This document shows positions 39,252 to 52,055 of a stretch of DNA of 64,000 nucleotides, piece by piece. How positions within the stretch are numbered: position 1 is the first letter of the stretch; each line of letters opens with the position of its first letter. The stretch comes from Rallus limicola (lineage: Eukaryota; Chordata; Aves; Gruiformes; Rallidae): positions 6,642,001-6,706,000 of the forward strand of contig JAKCOZ010000018.1 of the NCBI GenBank assembly GCA_022605955.1, written 5' to 3'. The position numbers and the translations under genes were made by a program. The notes under the pieces are model-generated. The model was not told the DNA's origin. It ran no database searches and was given only the letters and a program-made list of their open reading frames with translations.

Positions 39252-42200
39252 TGTTTAACAGAAACCCACATTTCAAAGTTACTGTAATTAACAGGTAAAT
39301 TCAGGCACCAGCTTAGCTACATCTGGTAAAGGACATTGAAAAATAAGACAGCAGTATCTGTAAGGTATTAACATGCGTACCCTGTTTGCCAGCCAGATAT
39401 TCATGTGTTACCTCTTCATGCTGGATCTTGTATTTCTTCTTAGTTTCAAGATGAACCAAAGAAGAAATCTGATCAGAAATTCAACTAAAATCCAAAACTA
39501 AATCCAGGATTTGGAAACAATTATGAAGAAGTCCAGTGGTAAAATTCAAGTTAATAACTGAATTCATCTATCAATGAAGTATTAGAGAAGCATAGAACTG
39601 CGAGTTTGATTCAGAATTGTCTCTCTGAAGAGTTACATTTTGAAAAATAAATGGCCAAATCCCAGGCCTCTCATTCAGCTTTGGTTTATTCCTGGATACT
39701 GAACTACAAGAAAAGAAGTATTAACATCTATTACTACAAAGTTGGAGGTTTAAAGTATAAAGAAATAACGAGCTTCTGTAGTAATTTCTTGAATATAAGT
39801 TGCACAAGGAAAATTAATAATGTTTCACAGAATATATAGCTGTGCACATTTTTATCCTTTGCTAAACCATCTTTACTGATTGCAATATCCATTATAGAAA
39901 TTTCAAATCCCTCCTGTCTGATTTTCTGTCCTTTCTCAGAACGCTGAGACTAATCCTTATACATAAAATTTCAGAATCCCATTTCTTTTGTTTTTAACCA
40001 TTCATTATCCTATCAATTTCCAAAGTGTTTTTTTTCCACACTTTTTTTCTGTTGGTGTTTTTATTTTCTCATGTATTTTTTAGCACTTACCTTTAGACAC
40101 TAAAAAAAAAAGAATAATTTTTCTTCCACATCTGTTGAATTGGGCTTCTTTGTTCTTTCTCTTTTCCTTATTGAATTTCGTTCTTGACAAAAATTCTAAG
40201 AAAGGAATTTCACAATTCTGTCACAATTAGTTCTGCAAAAAGCAGGATTTTGAAGGAAATACTCATCCTTGCTCCTCTAGCACTATCTTCTGAACTTTAT
40301 TGGGGAAAAAGGAGAAGAGAAAAAAAAAAGGAAAAAGTCTAAAATGTGCATTGAAAGGGTGCATCAATGCAATTCTCTTATCCTTTTTTTTTTGTGAGTC
40401 CTGCAATTTAAATTCTGAATTGTTACTACAGCTGGGTATTGTGTGTTTCCATGTGGAGAATGCACAGGTATTAGCACATAAATACACATATAGCTTTGGG
40501 GATATTTTCTCAAATGTCTCTCTTTTTGTTTCCTGTTGTGCCCAATTACTACCCCCATTCTTCAGACTCTAATCAATTTTTCAAAATCTTCTGTTTTTCT
40601 ATTTGTATAATGGTAACTGTAACAAATTTATTACAACACTCCATTCCCATTTCTTGTCTTCAACTCTAAAGCATTTTGAGATTCTCTGTTTGAAAGGCAA
40701 AAGATAAAGTTAAATTAAGCAAAACTGAATTCAGCCAAATCTGACTAGTCTAACAACATTTTAACTTGTCAAGAGAAGTTAAGATAGCAAATTACAGTGA
40801 TGATTTAGATGGGAAGACACTGTCCCAGGCATGATTTCACCTCTTAGACAAAATCTTCAAATGAGAACAGATCATTGAGTATTTCTCTGATTATCTTTGA
40901 TTTGCTGCTGATATTATTTCTGCAAGTAAAACCTCAGAAAGATGTTTTGGCAGTTATCACAAGGTTCACCTGAAGACTCAGGGGGATCTGTAGAGGACTA
41001 AGATCTCACTTAAACTGACAATGAAGGGGAAAAATTACTCAAGTGAACATGAAGAATTTTGAATGCAATGACACATTTAAATCTAAAGGGAAAAATGGAT
41101 TTAGATAGAGGGAAATTTAGGCCCAGTTTATTATAAAGCGATTAATAGTTATCCTAATTGTGATTGTACTTTGAATTATTTATTTTACACTGAGCTATTT
41201 TATTACACCAATAATTTAGTATTGTTGTAAAGAACAGCAGTTATCCTGGTAGATAAAATAGAAACATAATTTATTTTCTGAATTTGGACAGCCCCGCACT
41301 TAAATACTACAGAACTTGTCCTTTTTACCCAAACTACATTAAGCACAGCATGACCAAATAAATCTAGCAATTATGAATCTTTCCAAGTAGGAGCCTGTAA
41401 TCAAAAATATTCAAAACCTTTTCAAATCAAGCATAGTTTGGTGATTTTTTTTTTTCTCTATGGAAAGGAAGATGATGTGAAAGGACTAAATTGATGGGGA
41501 CACTAGTAGAGTGGATTCAAACAGAAGAAAGTCAGGCAGATTTCTCTTAGTCCTGTGATCGCCCCACTACCCTCCTGCTGTCTGTCATCAGTACCTGATT
41601 ACCCAAAGAATCAAAAGTATTACTCTCTTGTGATGTCTTAGCTTTAAGAAGAGAAAACTTTGTCATCCATGACAGAAGTAGTAATTAATAGCACATGCAC
41701 ATACAAAAAGATCCTTTTTCAGTTAAAAAGTTTTATCTTTCTTATTGACTTACTCCTTTTTTGCTTTCTCACAGTTTTCTCTGATTTAATTCTGGAATTC
41801 TGGATAGTCTCTGCCAAGCTGAAAACCCCAGAGCTATGTGTTATTTATAATAAATAGGTATATCACACATAGTTCCTAAAGAAAAATAAGCAAAGGGCAC
41901 ATCTTCAAATGTGTGATGGTGTGATCTCACATCCCGCAGACAGATTATACCAATTTGCACACATTGATGTCTTATCTGCTCTTATTATTTCTAAGTTAGG
42001 CTAAACTGCTTTGATTGTGGTTTTGGGGCTGTTTGGTTTCTTGGTTTTGTGGGTTTTTTTTATAAAGATCATGTTAAGTCACAGTGACTGAGTTCAGGTG
42101 CTAACATAAGACTTTTAGCTGGTTATTGACATTAAATTTATATTTTTCAATGGGAATTTGTGGTAATACCTGACAGCACATCCCTTGAAATTTATGTGTG

Positions 42201-44273
42201 ACTAGGCATGAAAGACCATTTTCATAGTTGCTTTTATATATTGACTTCAGTATCATGTGAAACCTTTGGCATGTGTGGCTGTGCTCTTTTTTTTTAAGTT
42301 TGTACTTCTTAGTGAGATTATTTTTCATGGTTTATGAAATGTTTTGTCATAAAGTGGTCATTTAATTCTTGTTTTTTTAATTGTAATGGACCATTATTGC
42401 TCTGATTTACAATATATTATCCTCTTACAGACAAATTTAATCACGGCAGCTCAATTTCCCTCTAATCTTTATTAGAATAGTGGCGAGAAAACTCTCCCAC
42501 ATTTATTATTTTGCAAATAACTGAGTATTTTCAAAAATGACAATAATTCCTAAAAATCAAGCAAACAAATATGTTTTTGTTAAAGTGGAAAGTACCTTCC
42601 AGATATCTGAGTGGCTAAACAAAAAGTCTAGAAAGAGAGTATAGCAGTCCTCATATATTGACATCAGATACTATTTTGAAAAGACATTCTAAAAGAATAA
42701 AAACAGAAATTTATCTGAATAGCATTTTCTCTGCTGTTATATCTAGACAATCTTACCTTCCTAATATTTTAATCAGTGTAATTATCTTCACAATAATTTA
42801 GAGCTTTTCAAAATTCCGAGGAAGGAACAAAAGCCTCAGACCCACTATTACAGCTCTCTGGAAGTGTCGTAATAGGCCAAACAACAGGTGGTCTCTCTGC
42901 TCAGAAGAATGCAGGAGACACTGCTGTCGATAAGAGAACTCAAGAATGTAATGGAAAATGCAGAAAATTGCATAGGACTGTTAGCTCTGTGTGCTGGAAT
43001 AACTGCAGAAATGTAATGAGGACATCACATAATCCCTTTGTTCAGATAAGGATATTGTTTCTCCTGGGTTATTTCCAGATGTTTTCTTCATTTTAATAAT
43101 AATTATTTATTTATATAGTAATATAATGTTATTCCCTAAATATTACTATGTGAAGTACAATACGCAAGACAGACTTTGTGTATAACTTGGCCTCTGATCA
43201 CAGAATAACAGGAGGATTTAAAAGAAATTAGCTTATTTAAAAAGCCAAGTATTCATCCTTTATGAGCCCAGACAAATACATAGAAACCAATATTTATTGT
43301 TATTTATTGCCCATCATCATCACAACCATATGATTCAATCATGATGTGAGAAGTGATGATGTCTTAACAGTAAAATTCAACAAAGTTTGCACCATATCTA
43401 ACTGATTTCTGGACCTTTAATTAAAGTTGTGCGTAAACTCAAGATGTGGATGTGTATATAATTATGTTCACGTCTCCATTTTTTTACATATGTTGCAACC
43501 TCAGGTTGGATTCCTTGTGCTTGATCCTGATTACCTTGCCCTTGGATTGCTTGTGTTTCCTCCTCATTTCCATGAATTTTGAATTCATGTTCGGAAGAAC
43601 ACAAGCATTTAAAATATAAGTGATAGATGTAGAAATTTTGGGTTGTATTTACTTGAAAGAAATACTTCAAGAAACCTGTTTTTTCAGCATGAGTCTTAAA
43701 ATAAACACTGGATGGATAGATCCAATTGATTTTGAACACTAAATCAGAAAAAATGAGTAAATGCTGAATTCTAAATTGAATTGAGAGTCAATGAGTTTCA
43801 TATAATAAACATTTTAATTACTTATTAAAAGTTCCATAGATATCTGTACAGAGAAAATCTTAGGCCTTCTAAATAAACAGAAGAAAAAAAATAAATGCTG
43901 TAATTTAAGCACTGTGTTTTCAAGATAACATGCAATCAGAATAATTAATAGAAATGCAAATACAATACTGCTTTCTAGAAGAGCTTTATCCTGTGAAACA
44001 AATCATTTAATTATAGTGACAAAGCTTGCAGCTGAAACAAAAGAATGCAGAAAGATTTTTTTTTTTCCCTAGAAGTGAGTAGGAATTTTCTGACAATGTA
44101 TTTTTTCAGTTTAAAAAAGTATGTTTATAAAAACTGAAAGTTTCTACTAGAATACACTTTCTTCTTTCCCCAAAAAAGATCCCTTTTCCTGTCCTGAAGG
44201 CAATTTCTGATTAGGCAAGGGACTGATTCTGAGCAAAACAAAGGATTTTCCTACCAACAGCCATTGTGTTTCC

Positions 44274-44335
44274 TATAAAAGAAAAACTGTCTACAGAGTT
44301 CCTACTCTCAACCTAGCAGACTGAAAACCAAAATG
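44274..44335 (+). promoter_or_regulatory. TATA-like box 52 bp before an ATG and possible donor
   Basis: TATAAAAG at 44274-44281 is followed about 52 bp on by an ATG at 44333. A short frame (MQAPYRLSEDPNSR) then runs into AG|GTACAG and AG|GTATGG, both acceptable donors. This is the layout of a TATA promoter with a small first exon. Its phase does not fit the exon candidate at 49551, and no CpG island is present. It is most likely a chance arrangement, recorded for checking against RNA data. Confidence 0.15.
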
Positions 44336-46799
44336 CAGGCTCCCTACAGACTAAGTGAAGATCCAAACAGTAGGTACAGGTATGGTTTTGGTCTTTTTCC
44401 CTCCACTCCCTTTTCCTTTGTCATGAAAAGCTTTGAATGTCGTTTAGTTTGTTGCAATATACAGTGGGAATATTCTGAAATCTCAAAAGTGTGCAGCAAT
44501 ACAATTGCTGCCCAACTCCCTTTTGCACCATGTAATCTTCAACTGTTCACTTTTCAGAGTTCACTCAAAGCAGATCAATATTGATGCTTGATAACTGTTT
44601 TGTTCCTAATATACGTGGACCACAAGACTAATATGGGTTAGGATGAAACATTCTGTGATACAATTCAAATTGATTTGAGATTTTCAGAGATTAGAGATCA
44701 TCAAATAAGCAAGAAAAAATAGTATGATCTCTTTTCAAAAGGCTGATTACAACTGTTTAACATAGATCTTAAATAATTTCTTGCATTCATATTGTTTCAC
44801 AGTGCAGGCTACTTACCCACCCCATTTACTCTTGTGGTATGTGATACTGGACTGTCTATCAGGACAAGGGATTGCAGTTTTGTCTCTCTGATATCAAACG
44901 TAAATCAAAAGCAAATAAGAAGGGCAAAGGCTTCGAGGCCAAACACAGGAGACTTGACTGCATTCTAAAATATATGGTCTATCCCAGGTTACCCATGTGT
45001 GTTCCTGAGTTGACCTTGCTTCTTCAGTATACAACTACACTGGATTTAATTCAGACGAAAATGGAGCCAAGACTCAGTGCAGAATTGGTGCAAAATGGGG
45101 CACAGGGATTTGTCAGCACTCAGCACTGGGGGTATCATCATCCCAGAGGATGAATCACAGCGATTTTAGCAGCTATGCTGTACTTAGGAAATTAGGGAGA
45201 GGAAAAAAATTCTTAACATTTGAAGATGTGAGATGAAGCACATCGCATTGATTTGGTTTAGGGTTTGAATGCATTATGTTTTCTTCTGATTCGAGTCCAT
45301 AAATAAGGCTGCTGTAGTGAAGATCTTTGGTAGAAAACATAACATTGCAGTGAATGAGTGGCAATAGGATGTAAAACCAAGTAGATTTCAAAGTTTCATC
45401 TTGTATTGAAAGATATGCATTTTTAAACTTTGAAACTCAACAGGAATCAACTTATTTGTCCTTCTTTTTAAGTTGTGTTCTCCATTTCAAAGTCTGTGAG
45501 GTGTTTAGAGCAAGGTCATCAGAACTGAGGCTAAGCTTATAAAAAAATATTATAACAATTTTTTTCTTACTTTCTTCAGTGTGGAAAATATTTTGCTCTA
45601 TACTTTTATCAAAGAAACATTATAGCCTAGAGTTACTTGGCTATCACTGGGGGAAAACATGATTTCAAACTTCTTATTTATCATGGAGAAAATATAAGTG
45701 ACAGAATAGTTAGTTAGTCTGCATTTTTTAAAAATCAGAATTCCATTTCTGACTGTATCCTAATTTGACTTTATTGTCTGTACTTGACTGAAGGCTATGA
45801 CTTTCATGGATAACTTTTAGTACTATTAAAGACTTGTTTCAGTTTCTTTCTCCCACTTTTCTGTAAACCATTCAGTTAATGCTGAAACAAATTGATCTCC
45901 TTGTCATAGATATGCAGGGAAAAACAATCTGTGGAGTAATTAATTCAAAAAGTCATCAAAGATAGATAAGTATTGATTTTTGGAATATGAACTGCCATAA
46001 ATTATTACAGACTTTCAAGCTTCGGGGCGGGTGGGGGTTCAGATACAGATGAAAAAGTCTGATATATTCCTAACTTTAATATTTTCTAAGATTAGTCAAC
46101 CATGTTATGTTACAAGGCTAAATGCATATCTAATTTTTTTTTTTTTCTCTAGATCCGCTCCTGAGGTATATGGCATTTACCTGTGCAGATGTCATTCCAG
46201 TCTCCCTGGATTGACCATCCCTGGGGCTGCAGAGTTTGCAGGCCAGAAGCCATTAATGGGCATTTGCCTGCAGGCTTGGTAATTCATTCCTCTGTGTATC
46301 TGTGACCTGTTACTTAAGGAAAAATTTAATCTCCTTTTAAATTCACATATTTTATTTTTAAAATCAACCTTTGGTTTGATTTGGAAATCAACTGTGTGAA
46401 TAGTAGAAAGAAATTTTACTGTGCATAAGGATGTCAGGAAAGTATTTTGATAATACAGTTTACATGCATATTTAAGTCGCTTAAGGGATTGGCATACCCT
46501 GATGGTAACTAAGTCTGACCTAATTTCTTAGATCACTTCTGAAGCTGTCTTTGTCTCACTGCTGTCTTGAGCATTAAACCCTTCTGAAGCAGATTTAGTG
46601 CTTTTATACTTCTGTATTCCAGGATGTGGGCCTTTCTGTGCAGGGAGAAGGTCCAGTGTTCAATGTAATTAAGGTATCTTCTTACAGCTACACTTGTGCA
46701 TAGGAAAGCAATTCCCTGAGGTACATCCCAGTGCCTGGGCTATACTGGCAATGTGGTTTCACCTGCAAATAAAAGGCTTTGTATTGTCAATTACAGGAT

Positions 46800-47050
46800 C
46801 TTCTGAAGCCTGAGATATGGTGGAACACAGCCCATGAATCAGCCCCTGGTGGGACGCTGGCCCTGATGCCGCCTCCTCCAGCAGGGACATGCTGCTGGGG
46901 GCAGCAGGAGAGGCTGCTGCAGACAGGGGAGTGGGCAGGTGGCTGCTCCTCACACTCTGACCTGGAGAGGGGAGCCAGCAGCCAGGCATCAGGCCACTGC
47001 AGGTGTAGGAATGCCATTACTCAGGCTGGCCCCGTGGGCCTGAGGTAAAC
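46800..47050. other. Isolated GC-rich block
   Basis: About 250 bp is far richer in G and C than its surroundings, with CTGCTGGGGGCAGCAG-type inverted repeats and GCAGG/CAGCAG units. Open frames exist on both strands (46779-47048 plus, 46759-47017 minus in two frames), which is what high GC produces without selection. It could be an untranslated exon, a relic of a GC-rich transposon or a regulatory island. CpG is scarce, so it is not a typical CpG island. Confidence 0.45.
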
Positions 47051-49550
47051 ATAGCTCCACAGCCTGGGACAAGCATGGGAAGGCTTCCCATGGCCTGGTT
47101 TTCATGGCCTACAAACCCAGCTTCATCTTTGGGGTTGGGATACAGAAGTATTTGGGGATTTGTTGCTTCTAGATTTGACCTCTGGTAATTAAATTAAGCC
47201 TCTGCTCCTTTAACAAAAAAAACCCCTCAATATTTTATTATTGCTTTTGGAGGGGTTTTTTTTGACAAGGGACACAACAAATGCAGTCTCTGGCATTGTT
47301 TTTTTCCAATGCACTTAACTATTTCTTGTCATCAGTAAGTGATTCTAAACCAAGCAAACTAATGTTCAAACAGTCCTTGGCTTTCAATGTCCAGAACTTC
47401 TTGTTTAAATTTCTTTTCAGCATATCTTTGTGGCTGCCTTTATGGAGACACTTCTATTAAGGCTGTGCATGTGATAAGATTCCGAAAAATAAAAGCAAGA
47501 GATCCTGGTCCTACCCATACTCTTGCAACTGTAAGTGTATGTAATACATACTGCAAAGAAGGTCTGTGCATTCATCATTTAACGAACATTTCATTTTGCA
47601 ATGACTGAAAAATTTCTCAACCTATATCTCACTCGTATTTTCAAAGAACTTGTGATGTCAGTGTATGGTGCCAGCCCTGTCATATAGCTCCCATTCACCA
47701 CAGAAGTTTAGGAGCATCTATCACTGGCAGCAGTTGATTGAACATAATATTTTATAATACTGAATCCAGTGTTGCAATAAACATCTCATTTGATGCAGCA
47801 ATAGCAGACTATTACTCTAAGCAGCCTTAACATTCCTTAGCTGGAATAAATTATTTAGAATTATTCAGGGTAAACTATATAGGTGAGATGTTAATAGAGA
47901 ACCTGTTAGCCCAAAATACTGTTTTAATCAAGAATCTGAAATGCAGACTAGAGTAGGATTTGATACTGTAATAACACCTTTCATACTGAAGGCATTCTAA
48001 AGCAATTTTCAGTAATGAGCTAGATAGTGTGGGTGCTCAAACTGTGTGGGGAATACAAATACTAATAGCCACAGTTCATTCAACATAAGCTTGCTTATAC
48101 AGAGATTAGAGTATGGAAATATGTTTGACTGAAGAAAATTGTTTAAGAGGCTGAATACCAGCCCAAAAATAATTTTCAAAGACCTCCAGCCCTTTCACCT
48201 CAGCACAAAGAGGAATTAAACAGCTGTGTTAAAGTTTTTGCATTTTCAATAGTTATTTCCAGGGCTCCATGTCCCTTTTCCCCAAAACACAAGCCTCAGA
48301 AATAGAACACACACAAATCTGCCTTCACTGCAAACAGTCCAGGAAAACAAGCAGTGGGATAGCTAAAAGCCCAACAATATCAAAATGGAAAACTGCAGAG
48401 AGAGAATGCAACACCGAATTGTGGTGAACTTTACAGTTCTTTGGTTTCAGTGTGTATTTACTCCTCCTCAGCCAGCAGCATAAAAGACTTCCAGAGTCTC
48501 ACTGCTTCCAAATTAGCAAGTGGGTTTTAGCCAACACCCAGAACTTGGGTAAAAGTGTTTTTTGTTTTAAGAAAAGGAGAAAGAAAAGATCTTGTATTCT
48601 TGCATCGGGAAATCAATAGCCATATTATAAAGATGTACACAATTATTTAGGGAATGGGAGAGGTAAACAACATATTTTTCCAACTTTAATACCTTATGCA
48701 TTGGGATGCTGTGTATATCTGGGCCTTGTAGCAACATTTTAGCAATAAAGTCTCAGAACTATTGACTTATGTATGGCTGGAAAACTTCCTCATGGTTGAA
48801 GCAAAAGCCTAAAACACGGTGAGCAATATCTTGATGTACTGTATGAATCTGCATTAGCTTCACTAGAGGAAAAATAATTTGTATATCTGAAGAGAGTTAA
48901 ATCCCCATTAAATCCAAAGTGGAAAGTTAAATAAAATAAGGTATTTTACTGTGATTGAAAAGCTGAACTCAGTTTCAAAAGGCAACTTCAATAAAAAAAT
49001 ATTCAGAAAAGGCAACATTATTTGACTATTAGACACAGGGATAAGAAAATGCTTTAAAGTTGTTACTCCTAAGGAAGTAGAAATAAAATCTTTGTCTAGT
49101 AGAACAAAGATTTTGCTATTCCAAGGATCAAATATTTCATTCTTAGTTTCTGAAAAATGCCAGTAACTTAACCATGGATTCGATCATACCAGTTTCTATG
49201 GATAATACAGGATAAAATAGACTGACTATTTCCATTGATCTGTTTATTCCTATTAATACATTTTTACAAATGGGTACGTATGTATTCAGGGAGGTAGGAT
49301 TGTTAAGCAGCTGTTCATCTTCAAAAATGGCATTTTGGTATTCCCAAAATATATCAAAAACTGCCATACTAGATATGAAATACTTTTGCCAGTACTTACC
49401 AATTATATAAGTAGTGCGTAAACATGCAGTACATTACTGCCTGCCTTATTTGCATTTGCCATGTTCCAGGGCTATTCCCTTATCAACATAATACCCTCTG
49501 CAGTTGTGCTGTTCCAATAAATTACTTCTGCTTTTTCTTTTGTTCTCAAG

Positions 49551-49634
49551 GTTATCCTAATCTCTCAAGAACACTTAAGGACAGTGAGGCTATGAAGAAA
49601 CAGAGAACGACAACTGAAGTTCCATTACAAGCTA
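49551..49634 (+). CDS. Exon candidate of unknown gene
   Basis: A long pyrimidine tract ending in TGTTCTCAAG (49541-49550) gives a strong acceptor, and GTAAGT at 49635-49640 is a consensus donor. The 84 nt between them is a multiple of three and open in one frame (PNLSRTLKDSEAMKKQRTTT, then a short tail), entered after one base of a split codon. The open frame extends on both sides of the exon, from 49424 to 49771. The peptide is short, polar and not recognised. It may equally be an exon of a long non-coding RNA. No partner exon in matching phase was found. Confidence 0.25.
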
Positions 49635-51384
49635 GTAAGTTCAACTTTTTGACATTTGGTATTTACAGTGAAGAGTACAGAAAAGATATGGAGACCTTAC
49701 ACTATCTGTGCAAAAAACTGCCACTCTCATTGCAGTCTCTCAACCTGCACTGTGAACAAAACACTGCATAATGGTGGCATAGAACATTTTAACACTTTTA
49801 AGACACTCACATGTCTAGTTTTCAAGGATAATTCCCTTATTTGAAAAGTATCAGGGGAAAGAGGGGAGAGAGAAAGGGATATGCAATGTATCTGATCTAA
49901 TTATAAACATTTAAATATTCCTGTTCTTCAAATATTAAAAGAATTGGGAGTGACAGGCTCACATATATCTAGTATTTAGATGTCTGAATTAAACCAGGCC
50001 AGTCCAACACTGTCTAAAAATTTCTGAGTACAAAAACCAAAATCCTAGCTCAGTTAACAGAGAAATGTAGCTCAAGCAGCCTACTGACAATTCAGCCATT
50101 TGTGTTATTCTGTGCAGAGGCAATAAAGTCAATTCTACTTGAAAATGTGCTGGTTGCATAGGTAGAAATAATTTGTAAATCACAAGATAATAATGTCATC
50201 TTGAATTGTAATTATTTTAATTTCTCTGTATAGTATCCAACTTCTGAGATACTCCTATATATACGCACTGTAGTTTCCAAAGCCACAGCTAAATTATAGA
50301 TCAATCATGAAATATCTGAGAATTTCCTGAATGTTACACATGCTAAAATGTCATTAATTTGTTATTTTTACCAAGTATATCCATCACCACTTTATTCCCA
50401 TTGCTTCACTTCTTTGGCTCTCACACTTACCCACTGGCCATTAGTTTGGAACAGATTAATATGAGTTTTGACACCTTATGAAATTGCATGACCAATTTAG
50501 CTGACTTGTTTAGTCCTCCTTTTGTTCATTCAAACTGAGACAATACTGAAGACCACTTTTAATATTTTCATTGACATAACTAGTGTTTTCTAATGTACTT
50601 CTTAATGAAAAGGATGATTTTGGTTTTGTAAATGTGATATTACAGCATAAATATCCCCCAGTCTCTTGAGAAACACCTCAAAATGTAGTAGTTCTGCTTC
50701 ATAGTTGAATCCAGTGTTACTTAACAATCTACATCTAGAAACTAGTCTACATTTTGAAGAAAATAGTATTATTTGTTCCACTCTAAAACCAACTAAAATT
50801 TTAGACAATTTTTAATTGATATAAGGTAGCAATGTAGTAGCAATTTAGAGTCAGGAGTGAGAACAAAATGAGTTGCTCTGGCTCAAGCCCTTGGCTTGTT
50901 GTGGAGGAAGATGATTACTATAATTAGTGGCAGTGAAGTTGTACAGTTCTTTTTACAAAATGGCTGTGGATGATCTCCAAAAAATTATTACAGTGGCTGT
51001 CTAGCCAGAGAAATATCAAAAGGGGACACCTGTGTTCCAGATAGGAACAGCTGTAAATACATTCTTACATAAGCAGTCACTGCACTCTTATGTACTCTAC
51101 TTGTTGCTGGAGTCAGCCTATGATGAAGAATTGGTTCCATTTGAGTGAAAGAAAAAGAAGAAGTGAACATTTAAACAAAGATCCCTTTTCCTTCACTCTT
51201 TTCCTTAGTGCTTTATATTGCGTTTGTGCTTTTATTCTGGAGGTCAACCTAGGAATCCATCTTCCAAATGGCCTGTTGTAATTTATAGGCCAGAGTGTAA
51301 AACTCAGCCTTTCTTCTCCATCTAGCCCTCAAACAAGTAATCTCTTTATTTTAATATATATAAAAAAATAAAGATCTTACTTTT
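49635..51384. other. Intergenic or intronic region, no gene supported
   Basis: AT-rich sequence with only short chance frames and no repeat that I can name. Confidence 0.55.
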
Positions 51385-51448
51385 TATATATATATAGATA
51401 GATATTATAGATAGATAGATAGATAGAGATATAGATATAGATATATAA
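51385..51448 (+). repeat. (TA)n and (GATA)n compound microsatellite
   Basis: TATATATATATA is followed by imperfect GATA and AGATAT units. Tetranucleotide arrays of this type are often length-polymorphic. Confidence 0.92.
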
Positions 51449-51823
51449 TGCCACAGCCTCCACAGGAAGCTTGAAAGCACCTCTATCTTTGCCTATCTTT
51501 GCATCTGTGCTTTTTTCCTAGATCTAAGTACATAGGTTTGAACTCCACTTTAAAGGAAATAGCCTGGGTGACTGTTCCAAGGAGTAAGTTTTTATCTAAA
51601 ATCAAGAGGAAGGAAAACATTTTTTTTTTTTGTCATTTTGAAATATAAAACTATTTCTGTGGGTTATTTTATTTATCTAATTATTAAGAGAAAATGTGTA
51701 TGTTAGCAGTGTGCTTTAAAATTTACTGGTGCAAGACCTTTAGAAAAGTAGGCAGAGGAATGCTTAGGTTTGCCATCTGCAGTGATCAACATGACAATCA
51801 ACTCATCCAGCACTTAGTTGTTT

Positions 51824-52055
51824 CTCATAGAATGGTCTGGGGGGAAAGGGACCTCAAAGTTCATCATATCAAACCCTACCATGGGCAGGGACAGCATCTA
51901 CTAGACTAGGTTGCCCAAAGTCCCATCCAACCTGGCCTTGAACACTCCAAAGCTTCTTTGGGTAACCTTTTCTAGTGCCCCATTACCCTCACTGTAAAGA
52001 ATTCTTTCTTTATATCTAATCTAAATCTACCCTCTTTTTAGTTTAAAGCCATTTC
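51824..52055 (-). mobile_element. CR1 LINE 3' end, antisense
   Basis: It begins tcatagaatggtctgggggg, then 'gggacctcaaagttcatcat', 'aacctggccttgaacactcc' and 'ctaatctaaatctaccctct', the complement of the CR1 ORF2 end and 3' UTR. It is 5'-truncated and fairly diverged. The plus-strand frame at 51694-51909 runs into it and is not a gene. Confidence 0.92.

Larger units (their letters stand above)
39252..49550. other. Intergenic or intronic region, no gene supported
   Basis: About 10.3 kb of AT-rich DNA. A TATA-like promoter context at 44274 and a GC-rich block at 46800-47050 are listed separately. Around 42380-42560 the sequence is less repetitive and may be a conserved non-coding element. The 113-codon minus frame at 43398-43739 lacks splice and domain support. 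Confidence 0.5.

Noticed and set aside
39252..39262. Extending the LTR to the later TGTTTAACA end
   Set aside because: It also ends in CA, but no flanking duplication fits that boundary, whereas ending at 39245 gives a perfect 6-bp TATATC duplication.
43398..43739. 113-codon minus-strand frame with a Gln-rich stretch
   Set aside because: A short imperfect repeat (caa/ggc units) explains the QGQGNQDQAQG part. No splice sites or start context support it.
46031..46282. Frame after a pyrimidine tract at 46130-46152, resembling an exon
   Set aside because: An acceptor is present, but no donor fits, the peptide resembles nothing known and the frame upstream is T-run sequence. Too weak to list as an exon.
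46759..47048. Overlapping frames on both strands in the GC-rich block
   Set aside because: High GC lowers stop-codon frequency on all frames. Three overlapping frames without any domain indicate no selection on coding.
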